Shown: positions 1 through 7,330, counted from the stretch's first letter. The stretch is 11,947 nt of DNA from Chitinophaga pinensis (GCA_943323675.2 CALPIR020000057.1:1-11947); one strand, 5' to 3'. Notes: a model not told the origin generated them from the letters alone. Numbers and translations: made by a program.

Positions 1-371
1 ACCTAAGTATTCCAATTTTTGATGGTTTAAAAAAATCAGCACAAATACAACAAGCATCGATTAATATTAAAAAAGCAGAGAATGATAAAAAATTACTAAG
101 TAATGTAATAGAGCAGGAAGTTTTTATTGCCCGAACAACTTATGATCGTTCTGCTAAGCAATTGGAAGTTCAGAAAAAGAACCTAGACCTTGCTCAAGAT
201 ATTTACAACAGAACTGAACTAAAGTTTAAAAATGGTTTAACATCAAGCTTAGAATTAACAATCGCACAAAGAGATTTAGAAACTGCTCGTGCATCATACC
301 TAAATACCATGTACGATTATTTTGTTGCACAACTTGATTTACGTAAAGCCTTAGGCGATTTAAACAAATAA
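1..371 (+). CDS. TolC-family outer-membrane efflux channel, C-terminal part (5' end outside window)
   Basis: This is the last 122 residues of an outer-membrane efflux protein; the first complete codon is at 3 and the stop is TAA at 369-371. The visible protein opens with LSIPIFDG, the usual motif at the start of the second half of TolC-type proteins, where a beta strand leads into the long periplasmic helices. Helical heptad-like sequence follows (about residues 10-80), then the typical end KFKNGLTSSLEL...AQRDLETARASYL and a final helix rich in Ala/Leu. Family members form trimeric channels that carry efflux substrates across the outer membrane. The adaptor gene starts 11 nt downstream and the RND pump follows, so this is the outer-membrane part of one tripartite pump. 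A TTG at 162 opens a shorter frame, but the coding frame is open to the window edge, so that is not the true start. The substrate cannot be told from the sequence. Confidence 0.9.
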   Translation, partial: LSIPIFDGLKKSAQIQQASINIKKAENDKKLLSNVIEQEVFIARTTYDRSAKQLEVQKKNLDLAQDIYNRTELKFKNGLTSSLELTIAQRDLETARASYLNTMYDYFVAQLDLRKALGDLNK

Positions 372-382
372 AAACAATAGAT

Positions 383-1522
383 ATGAATAAGATAAAATCA
401 ATTTTTTGGGCAACAAGTGTTGTTGTTCTATTAACAGCTTGTGGAGGAGGAAACAACCTTGAGTCCAAGAAAGCAGAACTTGAAAAGTTAAAAGCAAAAC
501 AAACTGAAATTGCTGCTCAAATTACTAGCCTGCAAGAGGAAATTGCAGCTATTGGGGATAGCTCAAAAGCCGAAAATAGTCGTGCTAAAATTGTTGCTAT
601 TACTACTGTAACAAAGCAGGCTTTTCTTCATGCTGTTGATGTACAAGGGCGTGTTGATGGCGATGAAAATATTACATACAGTGCTAAAGTACCTAGTGCA
701 GTTAAACGAGTAAATGTTAAGGTTGGCGACAGAGTTTCGGCAGGTCAAATTTTAGCTGAATTAGATGCTGATGTGGTAAAGTCGCAAATTGAAACACTTA
801 AAAAAGGACTGGAATTAGCCACTACCGTATACGAGAAACGTAAATCGTTATGGGAACAAAAAGTGGGAAGTGAAATTGAATTTTTGCAAGCAAAAAATCA
901 AAAGGAAAATTTAGAAAAACAAATTGCTTCTGTTAAAGAGAATCTTGATATGTATTTTATAAAATCAGAATACAGTGGTACGGTTGATTTGGTGAGCATT
1001 AAAGTTGGTCAAGGTATTGCCCCTGGTTTTCCTGCAATAAGCGTGGTTAATCCTGCTGCTTTAAAAATCAAAGCAGATTTATCAGAGTCGTATTCAAATA
1101 TTGTAAAACAAGGTAATCCTGTTTTAATAAACTTTCCAGATATAAATAAATCTGTTAGGTCTACGGTTTCTTATTCTTCAAAATCTATCAATGCTTTAAC
1201 ACGCACGTTTAATGTGGAGGTAGCCTTGCCAAATGATAATGAACTTCACCCTAATATGGTAGCCGAAATCAAAATTGTTGATTATGAGAATAAAAATGCA
1301 ACGGTTATTCCTATCAATACTATTCAAGAAATAGATGGTGAAAAATTAGTTTATGTCATAGCAAAAAATGCTAATAATGAAATGATTGCTAAAAAGATGG
1401 CTGTAACTGTTGGTAGAACTTACGGAACGGTTGCTGAAATTTTAAGTGGTTTAAATGAAGGAGACCAATTAATTACTACAGGTTTCCAAGATTTAACCGA
1501 TGGTCAGGTAATTAAATTTTAG
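383..1522 (+). CDS. RND efflux periplasmic adaptor (HlyD/AcrA-type membrane fusion protein), lipoprotein
   Basis: A 379-residue periplasmic adaptor that links an RND pump to a TolC-type channel. Residues 1-20 are a lipoprotein signal ending in the lipobox LTAC, so Cys20 should be lipidated; GGGNN follows it, without the acidic surface-export signal of some Bacteroidota lipoproteins. A short charged coiled coil (about 26-57) comes before the core, an N-terminal addition relative to AcrA. The core follows the family order. Residues 97-130 are the first half of the lipoyl-like domain (VKVGDRVSAGQILAELD). Residues 131-190 form an alpha-helical hairpin. Residues 192-222 are the second lipoyl half (IKSEYSGTVDLVSIKVGQG). 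The beta-barrel and membrane-proximal domains run to the end (GLNEGDQLITTG...DGQVIKF). The gene lies 11 nt after the channel gene and 43 nt before the pump gene, consistent with one operon. The family call is secure; the substrate is unknown. Confidence 0.93.
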   Translation: MNKIKSIFWATSVVVLLTACGGGNNLESKKAELEKLKAKQTEIAAQITSLQEEIAAIGDSSKAENSRAKIVAITTVTKQAFLHAVDVQGRVDGDENITYSAKVPSAVKRVNVKVGDRVSAGQILAELDADVVKSQIETLKKGLELATTVYEKRKSLWEQKVGSEIEFLQAKNQKENLEKQIASVKENLDMYFIKSEYSGTVDLVSIKVGQGIAPGFPAISVVNPAALKIKADLSESYSNIVKQGNPVLINFPDINKSVRSTVSYSSKSINALTRTFNVEVALPNDNELHPNMVAEIKIVDYENKNATVIPINTIQEIDGEKLVYVIAKNANNEMIAKKMAVTVGRTYGTVAEILSGLNEGDQLITTGFQDLTDGQVIKF

Positions 1523-1565
1523 TATCACATAGCTTGTAAATTTAAAGAGAATAAAAGTTAGTCAT

Positions 1566-4500
1566 ATGCACGATACAAATAAAGAGTTTAAGCCTTCCAG
1601 TTGGAGTATAGATAATAAAACTAGTATATATATAGTTACCATTATCATTACGCTTGCCGGGTTGCTTTCATACATTAAACTGCCCAAAGAACAATTTCCG
1701 GAGGTTAAGTTTCCAAGTATATTAATCACCACTATTTATCCTGGTACATCACCCACGGATATGGAACAGTTGGTTACCAAACAAATTGAAAAACAAATTA
1801 AGACAATAGTTGGTGTTAAAAAAGTGAAGAGTAATTCTGTTCAAGATTTTTCGGTTATAAACGTAGAGTTTAATACTGATCAAAATGTTGATTTGGCTTT
1901 GCAGCGTGTTAAAGATGCTGTTGATAAAGCAAAAAATGATTTACCTAAAAACTTACCCGAAGATCCTCAAGTAAGGGATATTGATGTTTCTCAAATGCCC
2001 ATTATGCAAGTTCACGTAAGTGGTGATTATCCTTTGGATAAGTTAAAAAGATATGCCGAAGACTTACAAAATGAAATTGAAGGGTTAAAAGAAATCACTG
2101 AAGCTAAACTAGTAGGTGCTTTAGAGCGTGAGATTCAAGTGAATGTTGACATGTACAAAGCCCAGGTTGCCAATATTACTTTTATGGATATTGAAAATGC
2201 AATCAAATATGAAAACATGACCATTAGTGGCGGCTTGATTGACATGGATGGTTTAAAAAGAGCCATTAGTGTTAAAGGTGAATACAGAGATCCCAATAAA
2301 ATTGGTGATATTGTTATTCGCGGATCAACAGGTGCAATAGTTTACTTAAAAGATATTGCTGAAATAAAAGATGCTTACGAAGAAAAATCGAGCTATGCGC
2401 GCTTAGAGGGTAAAAACGTAATTAGTTTAAATGTAATTAAGCGCAGTGGCGAAAACTTAATTTCTGCTTCAGACAAAATTCGTGAAATATCTGATAGGCT
2501 GAGTAAGGAGAAATTCCCACCAGACCTGAAAGTTACGATTACGGGTGATCAATCTCAAAAAACACGCGTTACCTTACATGACTTAATTAATACCATTATT
2601 ATTGGTTTTATTTTGGTTACCATTATTCTTATGTTTTTTATGGGTACAACCAATGCCATTTTTGTGGCCATGTCTGTACCACTATCATGTGCGGTTGCCT
2701 TTATGGTTTTTCCTGCAATCGGTTTCAAATTAAACTTTATTGTTTTATTCTCGTTTTTATTGGCTTTGGGTATTGTTGTTGATGATGCCATTGTGGTAGT
2801 TGAAAATACCCATCGTATTTTTGCAAACGGTAAAATGCCAATAAAAAAAGCTGCTAAACTTGCTGCAGGTGAGGTATTTTTACCTGTTTTCTCAGGTACC
2901 ATGACAACACTTGCTCCTTTCATACCTTTAGCTTTTTGGCAAGGTGTTATCGGTAAATTCATGTTCTATTTGCCCATTACTTTAATTGTTACTTTGTTGG
3001 CCTCTTTAGTTGTGGCTTATATCATCAATCCTGTTTTTGCAGTTGATTTTATGAAGACACATGAAGAAGAACAAAAGAATAGAGAAAACAAAAAGGGATA
3101 TAAAGTCACTGCAATTATATTCGGTGTGGTAGCATTATTATCTTACCTGTCTGGTAATATTGGTTTAGGTAATTTTGCTATTATTATGTTCGGTTTATAT
3201 TCATTGAATCGATTTGTATTCTGGAAATGGATTCAAAAGTTTCAAGAAAGTGTTTGGCCTCGTTTCCAAGATTTTTATAAAGGATTTATGGAATGGGCAT
3301 TACAAAAAAATAGACCTATTTGGTTATTGGTAGGTACATTCGGATTATTTATTTTTACTTTCCTACTGGTTGCTTTAGTAAAACCTAAGGTGGTGTTTTT
3401 TCCTAAAGCAGATCCTAATTTTATTTACACTTATATTACACTTCCTACAGGAACATCTGCTGCCTACACCGATTCAATTACACAAATTGTAGAAGAAAGA
3501 GTTACTAGAGTTGTAGGTACAGATAACCCAATTGTTGAATCAATTATATCAAATGTAGCTGTCGGTGCAAATGATCCTTCACAGTTTGAATATAACTTTA
3601 GTCCAACACCACATTTAGGAAAAGTTACTGTTGCATTTGTTGAGTTTGGAGAACGTGATGGAGAATCTACAGTTAGATACCTCGACCTAATTCGCCAATC
3701 AACCAAAGGCATTCCTGGGGCTGAGGTTATTGTAGAGCAAGAAAGTAGCGGTCCTCCAACAGGTAAACCAATTTCAATTGAAATTAAAGGGGATGACATC
3801 AATCAATTAACTAAGGTTAGTGCCGACTTGAAACGTTACCTAGATTCACTGGCATACCCTGGTGTTGAAGAGTTAAAGTCTGATGTGCAAAGTAACAAAC
3901 CAGAATTGGTAGTTGTTATCGATAGAGAGCGTGCTAATCGCGAAGGAATAAGCACTGCGCAAATTGGTAGTGAGTTACGTACAGCTATTTTTGGTAAGGA
4001 AGTAAGCAAGCTGAAAGATGCCAATGATGAGTATCCAATTCAAATTCGCTACAAAGAGAGTCAAAGAAATAGTATCGATGCGATTATGAATTTAAAGATT
4101 ACTTACCGTGATATGAATATGGGTGGACAAATTCGTCAAATACCCCTTTCATCAGTAGCTTCAGTAAAATACGGAAATACCTTTGGTGGTATCAAACGCC
4201 TTGATGATCAACCAATGGTTACCTTATCATCTAATGTTTTAAACAATTACAATGCGAATGATATTGTTGGAAAAATGGCCAAATCTATCAAGAGATACAA
4301 TTTCCCAACTGGAGTAAGTGCCAAAATGGGCGGTGAGCAACAAGAGCAAGCAGAAACAGGAGCATTTTTGGGTACTGCTTTGTTAACATCATTTGGATTG
4401 ATCTTTTTGATATTGGTAACACAGTTTAATTCAATATCAAAACCTATTATAATTTTAAGTGAGATTTTGCTCAGTTTAATAGGGGTATTCTTAGGCTTCA

Positions 4501-4937
4501 CTATTTTCAATATGAATATCTCAGTGATGATGACAGGAGTTGGTATTATAGCCTTAGCAGGTATTGTAGTTCGGAATGGTATATTACTAGTTGAGTTCAC
4601 TGAAATTCTAATTAAAGACGGTGTACCATTAAGGGAAGCGATTATTGATGCAGGTCGTACACGTATGACCCCTGTATTATTAACAGCAACAGCAACCATG
4701 CTTGGTTTGGTTCCACTTGCAGTAGGGTTAAATATCGATTTTTCTTCTTTGTTATCAACTGGTAATCCAAAGATTTTCTTTGGCGGTGATAGCGTAGCAT
4801 TTTGGGGCCCTCTATCATGGACAATGATATTTGGTTTATCATTTGCTACCTTCTTAACACTAATTTTAGTGCCAGTAATGTTGTATCTATCGGAAGGATT
4901 AAAGTTAAAGCTAAAAGCTAAACGTGAAATGAAATAA
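1566..4937 (+). CDS. RND-superfamily efflux pump permease (AcrB/HAE1-like)
   Basis: A 1123-residue inner-membrane proton/substrate antiporter. Both repeats of the RND fold are present: TM1 near residues 19-38, a periplasmic porter domain (about 40-335), TM2-6 (about 336-495), then TM7 (about 585-608), a second porter domain and TM8-12 (about 930-1115). The proton-relay residues are visible. Asp406 and Asp407 in GIVVDDAIVVVEN match AcrB D407/D408. Arg1033 and Thr1040 in RMTPVLLT match R971/T978. The position of AcrB Lys940 is Arg1003 (GIVVRNGILLVEF), a conservative change. Between TM6 and TM7 lies an insert with a charged linker (about 499-513) and two hydrophobic stretches (about 514-529 and 534-552), so the protein may have 14 rather than 12 membrane segments. 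The twin Asp favours an HAE1-type pump for drugs, detergents or lipophilic compounds over a metal pump, but this is an inference from family. AAAGAGA lies about 20 nt before the ATG. It is the last gene of the operon. Confidence 0.93.
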   Translation: MHDTNKEFKPSSWSIDNKTSIYIVTIIITLAGLLSYIKLPKEQFPEVKFPSILITTIYPGTSPTDMEQLVTKQIEKQIKTIVGVKKVKSNSVQDFSVINVEFNTDQNVDLALQRVKDAVDKAKNDLPKNLPEDPQVRDIDVSQMPIMQVHVSGDYPLDKLKRYAEDLQNEIEGLKEITEAKLVGALEREIQVNVDMYKAQVANITFMDIENAIKYENMTISGGLIDMDGLKRAISVKGEYRDPNKIGDIVIRGSTGAIVYLKDIAEIKDAYEEKSSYARLEGKNVISLNVIKRSGENLISASDKIREISDRLSKEKFPPDLKVTITGDQSQKTRVTLHDLINTIIIGFILVTIILMFFMGTTNAIFVAMSVPLSCAVAFMVFPAIGFKLNFIVLFSFLLALGIVVDDAIVVVENTHRIFANGKMPIKKAAKLAAGEVFLPVFSGTMTTLAPFIPLAFWQGVIGKFMFYLPITLIVTLLASLVVAYIINPVFAVDFMKTHEEEQKNRENKKGYKVTAIIFGVVALLSYLSGNIGLGNFAIIMFGLYSLNRFVFWKWIQKFQESVWPRFQDFYKGFMEWALQKNRPIWLLVGTFGLFIFTFLLVALVKPKVVFFPKADPNFIYTYITLPTGTSAAYTDSITQIVEERVTRVVGTDNPIVESIISNVAVGANDPSQFEYNFSPTPHLGKVTVAFVEFGERDGESTVRYLDLIRQSTKGIPGAEVIVEQESSGPPTGKPISIEIKGDDINQLTKVSADLKRYLDSLAYPGVEELKSDVQSNKPELVVVIDRERANREGISTAQIGSELRTAIFGKEVSKLKDANDEYPIQIRYKESQRNSIDAIMNLKITYRDMNMGGQIRQIPLSSVASVKYGNTFGGIKRLDDQPMVTLSSNVLNNYNANDIVGKMAKSIKRYNFPTGVSAKMGGEQQEQAETGAFLGTALLTSFGLIFLILVTQFNSISKPIIILSEILLSLIGVFLGFTIFNMNISVMMTGVGIIALAGIVVRNGILLVEFTEILIKDGVPLREAIIDAGRTRMTPVLLTATATMLGLVPLAVGLNIDFSSLLSTGNPKIFFGGDSVAFWGPLSWTMIFGLSFATFLTLILVPVMLYLSEGLKLKLKAKREMK

Positions 4938-5019
4938 TCATATGAAATTTAATGATATTTTGCTGTTAAAAGATTGTTTTTTTAACTTAAAAATCATAAA
5001 AAAAAACACAAACCAATGC

Positions 5020-5049
5020 TTGAATGATTGGGCAATAATTTTATCTTTG
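5020..5049 (+). promoter_or_regulatory. Candidate Bacteroidota promoter (TTG-N19-TATCTTTG)
   Basis: TTG at 5020-5022 is followed by exactly 19 nt and then TATCTTTG at 5042-5049, a full match to the TAnnTTTG -7 element. Transcription would start near 5054-5057, well after the pump gene has ended and about 180 nt before the next ATG. A terminator closes the unit at 5174, so the promoter has no protein gene of its own. Seen: the motif and spacing. Inferred: activity. Confidence 0.5.
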
Positions 5050-5054
5050 TTATG

Positions 5055-5175
5055 CGTTTTGATGCAAAAAAAAGCGCAAATTAAATTGATTAAAAATATT
5101 GCATCTTTGAGTAGAGGTGCAATTTGTTTCATAGGCTAGGGTGAGCCCCGGAGAAATCCGGGGTTTCGCTTTTTA
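5055..5175 (+). ncRNA. Possible small structured RNA of about 120 nt
   Basis: This is an inferred transcript from the promoter at 5020-5049 to the terminator ending at 5174. It would contain three stem-loops. The first is TGCGTTTT (5053-5060) against AAAA plus CGCA (5070-5078) with one bulged G. The second is ATTGCATCT (5098-5106) against AGGTGCAAT (5115-5123) with one G-U pair and an 8-nt loop. The third is the GAAA-capped terminator. The loop of the first hairpin (GATGCAA, 5061-5067) is perfectly complementary to TTGCATC (5099-5105) in the second, so two folds compete or a pseudoknot forms. I do not recognise a known RNA family. The alternative is that this is just the 3' untranslated end and terminator of the efflux operon. 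Confidence 0.33.
5146..5174 (+). terminator. Intrinsic terminator with GAAA tetraloop
   Basis: CCCCGGA (5146-5152) and TCCGGGG (5157-5163) form a perfect 7-bp stem closed by a stable GNRA-type GAAA loop (5153-5156). G-U, A-U and G-U pairs can extend the base. TTT, CGC and then TTTTT (5170-5174) follow, which supplies the uridine tract. It would end transcription from the efflux operon and from the candidate promoter at 5020-5049. Confidence 0.85.
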
Positions 5176-5234
5176 TAAGGGTTCCGTTAATTTTCTTGCA
5201 TTTTTAAAATGTACTACCTACTTTCTGACACCAA

Positions 5235-5576
5235 ATGAAAACGATAATATTTCATAATCCCAGATGTGGTAAAAGTAGAGAGGCTTTGGCTTTGTTAAAA
5301 GAACAAAATCAAGATGTTGAAATAGTTGAATATCTTAAAGATGCTCTAACAGAAAAAGACATCAAAAAGCTACTAACAATACTTAACTTAAAACCCGTAC
5401 AGCTAATAAGGGTGAAGGAAGACGTCTTTAAGGAGTTTAAAAATAAAGAATTAACAGATAAACAATACATTGAACTACTGGTTAAGTATCCCATTCTTAT
5501 TGAACGACCAATTGTAATTAAAGGTAATAAGGCAGTTATCGGTAGGCCGCCTCAACTCCTTCTCGACATTTTATAA
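5235..5576 (+). CDS. arsC: ArsC/Spx-family protein, probable glutaredoxin-dependent arsenate reductase
   Basis: A 113-residue cytoplasmic protein of the ArsC family (thioredoxin-like fold with a helical insert), about the usual length. The N-terminal strand is followed by HNPRCGKSREAL, which places the catalytic cysteine at residue 11 (Cys12 in E. coli plasmid ArsC). The three arginines that hold arsenate in E. coli ArsC (R60, R94, R107) have counterparts at Arg59 (LIRVKED), Arg91 (ERPIVI) and Arg104 (IGRPPQLLL). The family reduces arsenate to arsenite with glutathione and glutaredoxin. The single CxxS-type active site (C-G-K-S) also fits the related YffB-like and Spx-like proteins. No ArsR, ArsB/Acr3 or other arsenic gene lies next to it, so a role outside arsenic resistance is possible. 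It stands alone between the terminator at 5146-5174 and the subtilase promoter. The family is clear; the reaction is less so. Confidence 0.85.
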   Translation: MKTIIFHNPRCGKSREALALLKEQNQDVEIVEYLKDALTEKDIKKLLTILNLKPVQLIRVKEDVFKEFKNKELTDKQYIELLVKYPILIERPIVIKGNKAVIGRPPQLLLDIL

Positions 5577-5589
5577 TTAAAATACACCT

Positions 5590-5618
5590 TTTATGTAATC
5601 GTTAAGCAATTACATAAA
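5590..5618. promoter_or_regulatory. Perfect inverted repeat before the subtilase: operator or hairpin candidate
   Basis: TTTATGTAAT (5590-5599) and ATTACATAAA (5609-5618) are perfect 10-bp inverted copies with 9 nt between them. The repeat covers the place where a -33 element would lie for the -7 box at 5628-5635. No uridine tract follows directly, so a terminator for the ArsC-family gene is less likely. The arm size and AT-rich sequence suit a dimeric regulator. Its function is inferred. Confidence 0.5.
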
Positions 5619-5627
5619 TCTTAAATT

Positions 5628-5635
5628 TATATTTG
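5628..5635 (+). promoter_or_regulatory. Candidate -7 element for the subtilase gene (TATATTTG)
   Basis: TATATTTG is a full match to the Bacteroidota TAnnTTTG element. The start point would be near 5641, giving a leader of about 25 nt before the ATG at 5668. There is no TTG at the normal -33 distance; that region is occupied by the inverted repeat at 5590-5618. This suggests that the promoter is weak alone or depends on an activator. Confidence 0.5.
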
Positions 5636-5667
5636 ATTAAATTGTTAAAACAGAATTTATTATTGAT

Positions 5668-7257
5668 ATGAAAAAAACAACCTTAATATTAGCACTAGCG
5701 GCTCAAACCATGATGGTTTTTGGGCAAAAAGTTGCCCCTGCAAATTGGTTTAATCTCGACCCCAAAATAAATAAAATTAATGGTGTAAGTACGGAAAGGG
5801 CATATAGCGAATTACTTACTGGTAAAAGTAGTCAAAAAGTTATTGTAGCAGTGATTGATGGTGGTACTGATGTTGTTCATGAGGATTTAAAAAGAGTGAT
5901 TTGGGTAAATATGCTTGAGGTACCCAATAATAAAATTGATGATGATAACAACGGTTATGTTGATGATGTAAATGGTTGGAACTTTATTGGTGGGCAAGAA
6001 CAGAGTGTAGCTGAAGATAATTTGGAAGTAACTCGCTTGTACAAACAATTAAAGGCAAGGTACGAAAAAGTAGATTCCAATAGTTTAGATGGTGTAGAAA
6101 AAGATAATTATGCTTTTTACAAAAAGGTGAAGGCCATTTATACAAAAGGTTACAGCGAATATGCTATGTATAGTAACATATATAGTTCCTTAGAAAAGGG
6201 GGTTACTTCATTAACAAGTAACATAGGAAAAGACTCTATGAGTATGGCCGAATTTAAATCATACAAACCAGCAGATATGAATGAGGCTATGGCTCAAAAT
6301 AGCATAAGTAAAACGTTTACTGCTAGCAAGAAAAACTATGTTGTTATAAGTAAATTTGGTAAAGGATTGCAAGGGGCAAAAGAACAAATTAGTAAGTTTG
6401 TTGACTTTCACTACAACCTTGATTTTGACTCACGCAACATTGTTGGAGATAACTATGAAGTAGTTTCAGAACGTTATTACGGTAATAACAGAGTAAGTGG
6501 GCCTAATGGTGAGCATGGAACACATGTAGCGGGTATTATTGCTGCTGATAGAAATAATGGAGCGGGAATAAATGGCGTTGCTGATCGTGCTGAAATAATG
6601 GTTCTGCGCGTAGTGCCTGATGGTGATGAACGTGATAAAGATGTTGCAAATGCTATTCGTTATGCCGTTGATAATGGTGCTAAGGTTGTTAATATGAGCT
6701 TCGGAAAATCATTTTCTCCATATAAAGATGTGGTTGATGAAGCAATTCTTTATGCACAATCAAAAGATGTATTACTGGTGCACGCAGCAGGTAACGACCA
6801 TAAAAACCTTGAAGTGGATAATAACTATCCAAATGCTAAAATTAGTAATTACAATGCTTCAAATTGGATTGAAGTAGGCGCCTCTAGCTGGAAAAACAAA
6901 AAGTTGATTCCTGCAGAGTTTAGTAACTATGGTAAAAAAAGTGTAGATGTATTTGCTCCAGGCGTTGATATAAATTCGTGTATACCTGAAAATAAATATG
7001 CAAGCTACAACGGAACCAGTATGGCAAGTCCGGTAACCGCTGGCGTTGCTGCTGTAATACGCAGTTATTATCCAGAGTTAACTGCTAAAGAGGTTAAAGA
7101 AATAATCATGCTATCTGCTGTAAAAGTTAAGGGTAAAGTAATAGTACCAGGTACCAAGAGAAAAGTTAAAATGACTGAACTTTGTATTTCGGGTGGTATA
7201 GTAAATTTATACGAAGCCGTTAAACTTGCCGAGATAAAAATGCAAAACAGAAAGTAA
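5668..7257 (+). CDS. Secreted S8-family subtilisin-like serine protease
   Basis: A 529-residue subtilase with an N-terminal Sec signal peptide (residues 1-19, cleavage probably after MVFG). The triad is intact: Asp64 in VIVAVIDGGTD, His283 in EHGTHVAG and Ser451 in NGTSMASPVTAG; the oxyanion Asn376 lies in HAAGND. The enzyme should cleave peptide bonds outside the cytoplasm. Between Asp64 and His283 lie about 219 residues, against roughly 30 in subtilisin. This insert starts with an acidic, calcium-loop-like DDDNNGYVDD (91-100) and continues with a mostly helical Lys/Tyr-rich stretch (about 112-270). Such inserts are known in Bacteroidota subtilases. There is no obvious separate propeptide (only about 40 residues between signal and core). 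No type IX secretion sorting domain follows Ser451, only about 78 residues of normal fold, so it is probably periplasmic or exported by another route. It has its own promoter and terminator. The natural substrate is unknown. Confidence 0.93.
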   Translation: MKKTTLILALAAQTMMVFGQKVAPANWFNLDPKINKINGVSTERAYSELLTGKSSQKVIVAVIDGGTDVVHEDLKRVIWVNMLEVPNNKIDDDNNGYVDDVNGWNFIGGQEQSVAEDNLEVTRLYKQLKARYEKVDSNSLDGVEKDNYAFYKKVKAIYTKGYSEYAMYSNIYSSLEKGVTSLTSNIGKDSMSMAEFKSYKPADMNEAMAQNSISKTFTASKKNYVVISKFGKGLQGAKEQISKFVDFHYNLDFDSRNIVGDNYEVVSERYYGNNRVSGPNGEHGTHVAGIIAADRNNGAGINGVADRAEIMVLRVVPDGDERDKDVANAIRYAVDNGAKVVNMSFGKSFSPYKDVVDEAILYAQSKDVLLVHAAGNDHKNLEVDNNYPNAKISNYNASNWIEVGASSWKNKKLIPAEFSNYGKKSVDVFAPGVDINSCIPENKYASYNGTSMASPVTAGVAAVIRSYYPELTAKEVKEIIMLSAVKVKGKVIVPGTKRKVKMTELCISGGIVNLYEAVKLAEIKMQNRK

Positions 7258-7278
7258 TATTTATTATATTAAAAATTT

Positions 7279-7310
7279 AAGGCCGTGAGCATTTGCTTAC
7301 GGCCTTTTTT
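7279..7310. terminator. Bidirectional intrinsic terminator between convergent genes
   Basis: GGCCGTGAGC (7281-7290) pairs with GCTTACGGCC (7295-7304) in a 10-bp stem with one G-U pair and an ATTT loop. AA before and TTTTTT (7305-7310) after extend it and give the uridine tract for the subtilase transcript. On the - strand the stem is followed by TTAAATTTTT, so it can also stop the DUF2238 cluster, whose last stop codon is at 7331-7333. It is stronger on the + strand. Confidence 0.9.
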
Positions 7311-7330
7311 GTGCGCCTAATTTAAGCAAG

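Larger units (their letters stand above)
4938..5234. other. Intergenic region after the efflux operon; no convincing protein gene
   Basis: These 297 bases separate the pump gene from the ArsC-family gene. They are very AT-rich up to about 5095. Overlapping frames of about 65 codons are open on both strands (starting at 4942 on +, ending at 4938 on -), but neither has recognisable domains or a good ribosome-binding site. The readable content is a Bacteroidota promoter (5020-5049), hairpins at 5053-5078 and 5098-5123, and an intrinsic terminator (5146-5174). The last 60 bases before the ATG at 5235 contain TTG at 5196-5198 and TACTTTCT at 5219-5226 (20-nt spacer), a poor match to the -7 consensus that could serve the ArsC-family gene with an almost leaderless transcript. 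Confidence 0.6.

Noticed and set aside
162..371. TTG at 162 as a start codon for a short separate gene
   Set aside because: The same frame runs open to the left edge and encodes the LSIPIFDG motif of TolC-type proteins, so the gene starts outside the window.
2555..2962. Open frame of 135 codons on the - strand within the pump gene
   Set aside because: It lies wholly opposite a well-supported RND pump gene, and its protein has no domain I can recognise; it is a shadow of the coding strand's composition. The same holds for the - strand frames at 3464-3802, 3836-4024, 4247-4699 and 4642-4842.
4942..5139. Open frame of 65 codons starting 5 nt after the pump stop codon
   Set aside because: It is Lys/Ile/Asn-rich, has no recognisable domain and no ribosome-binding site. 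It overlaps an equally long open frame on the other strand, and the candidate promoter and hairpins lie inside it. AT-rich DNA readily gives such frames.
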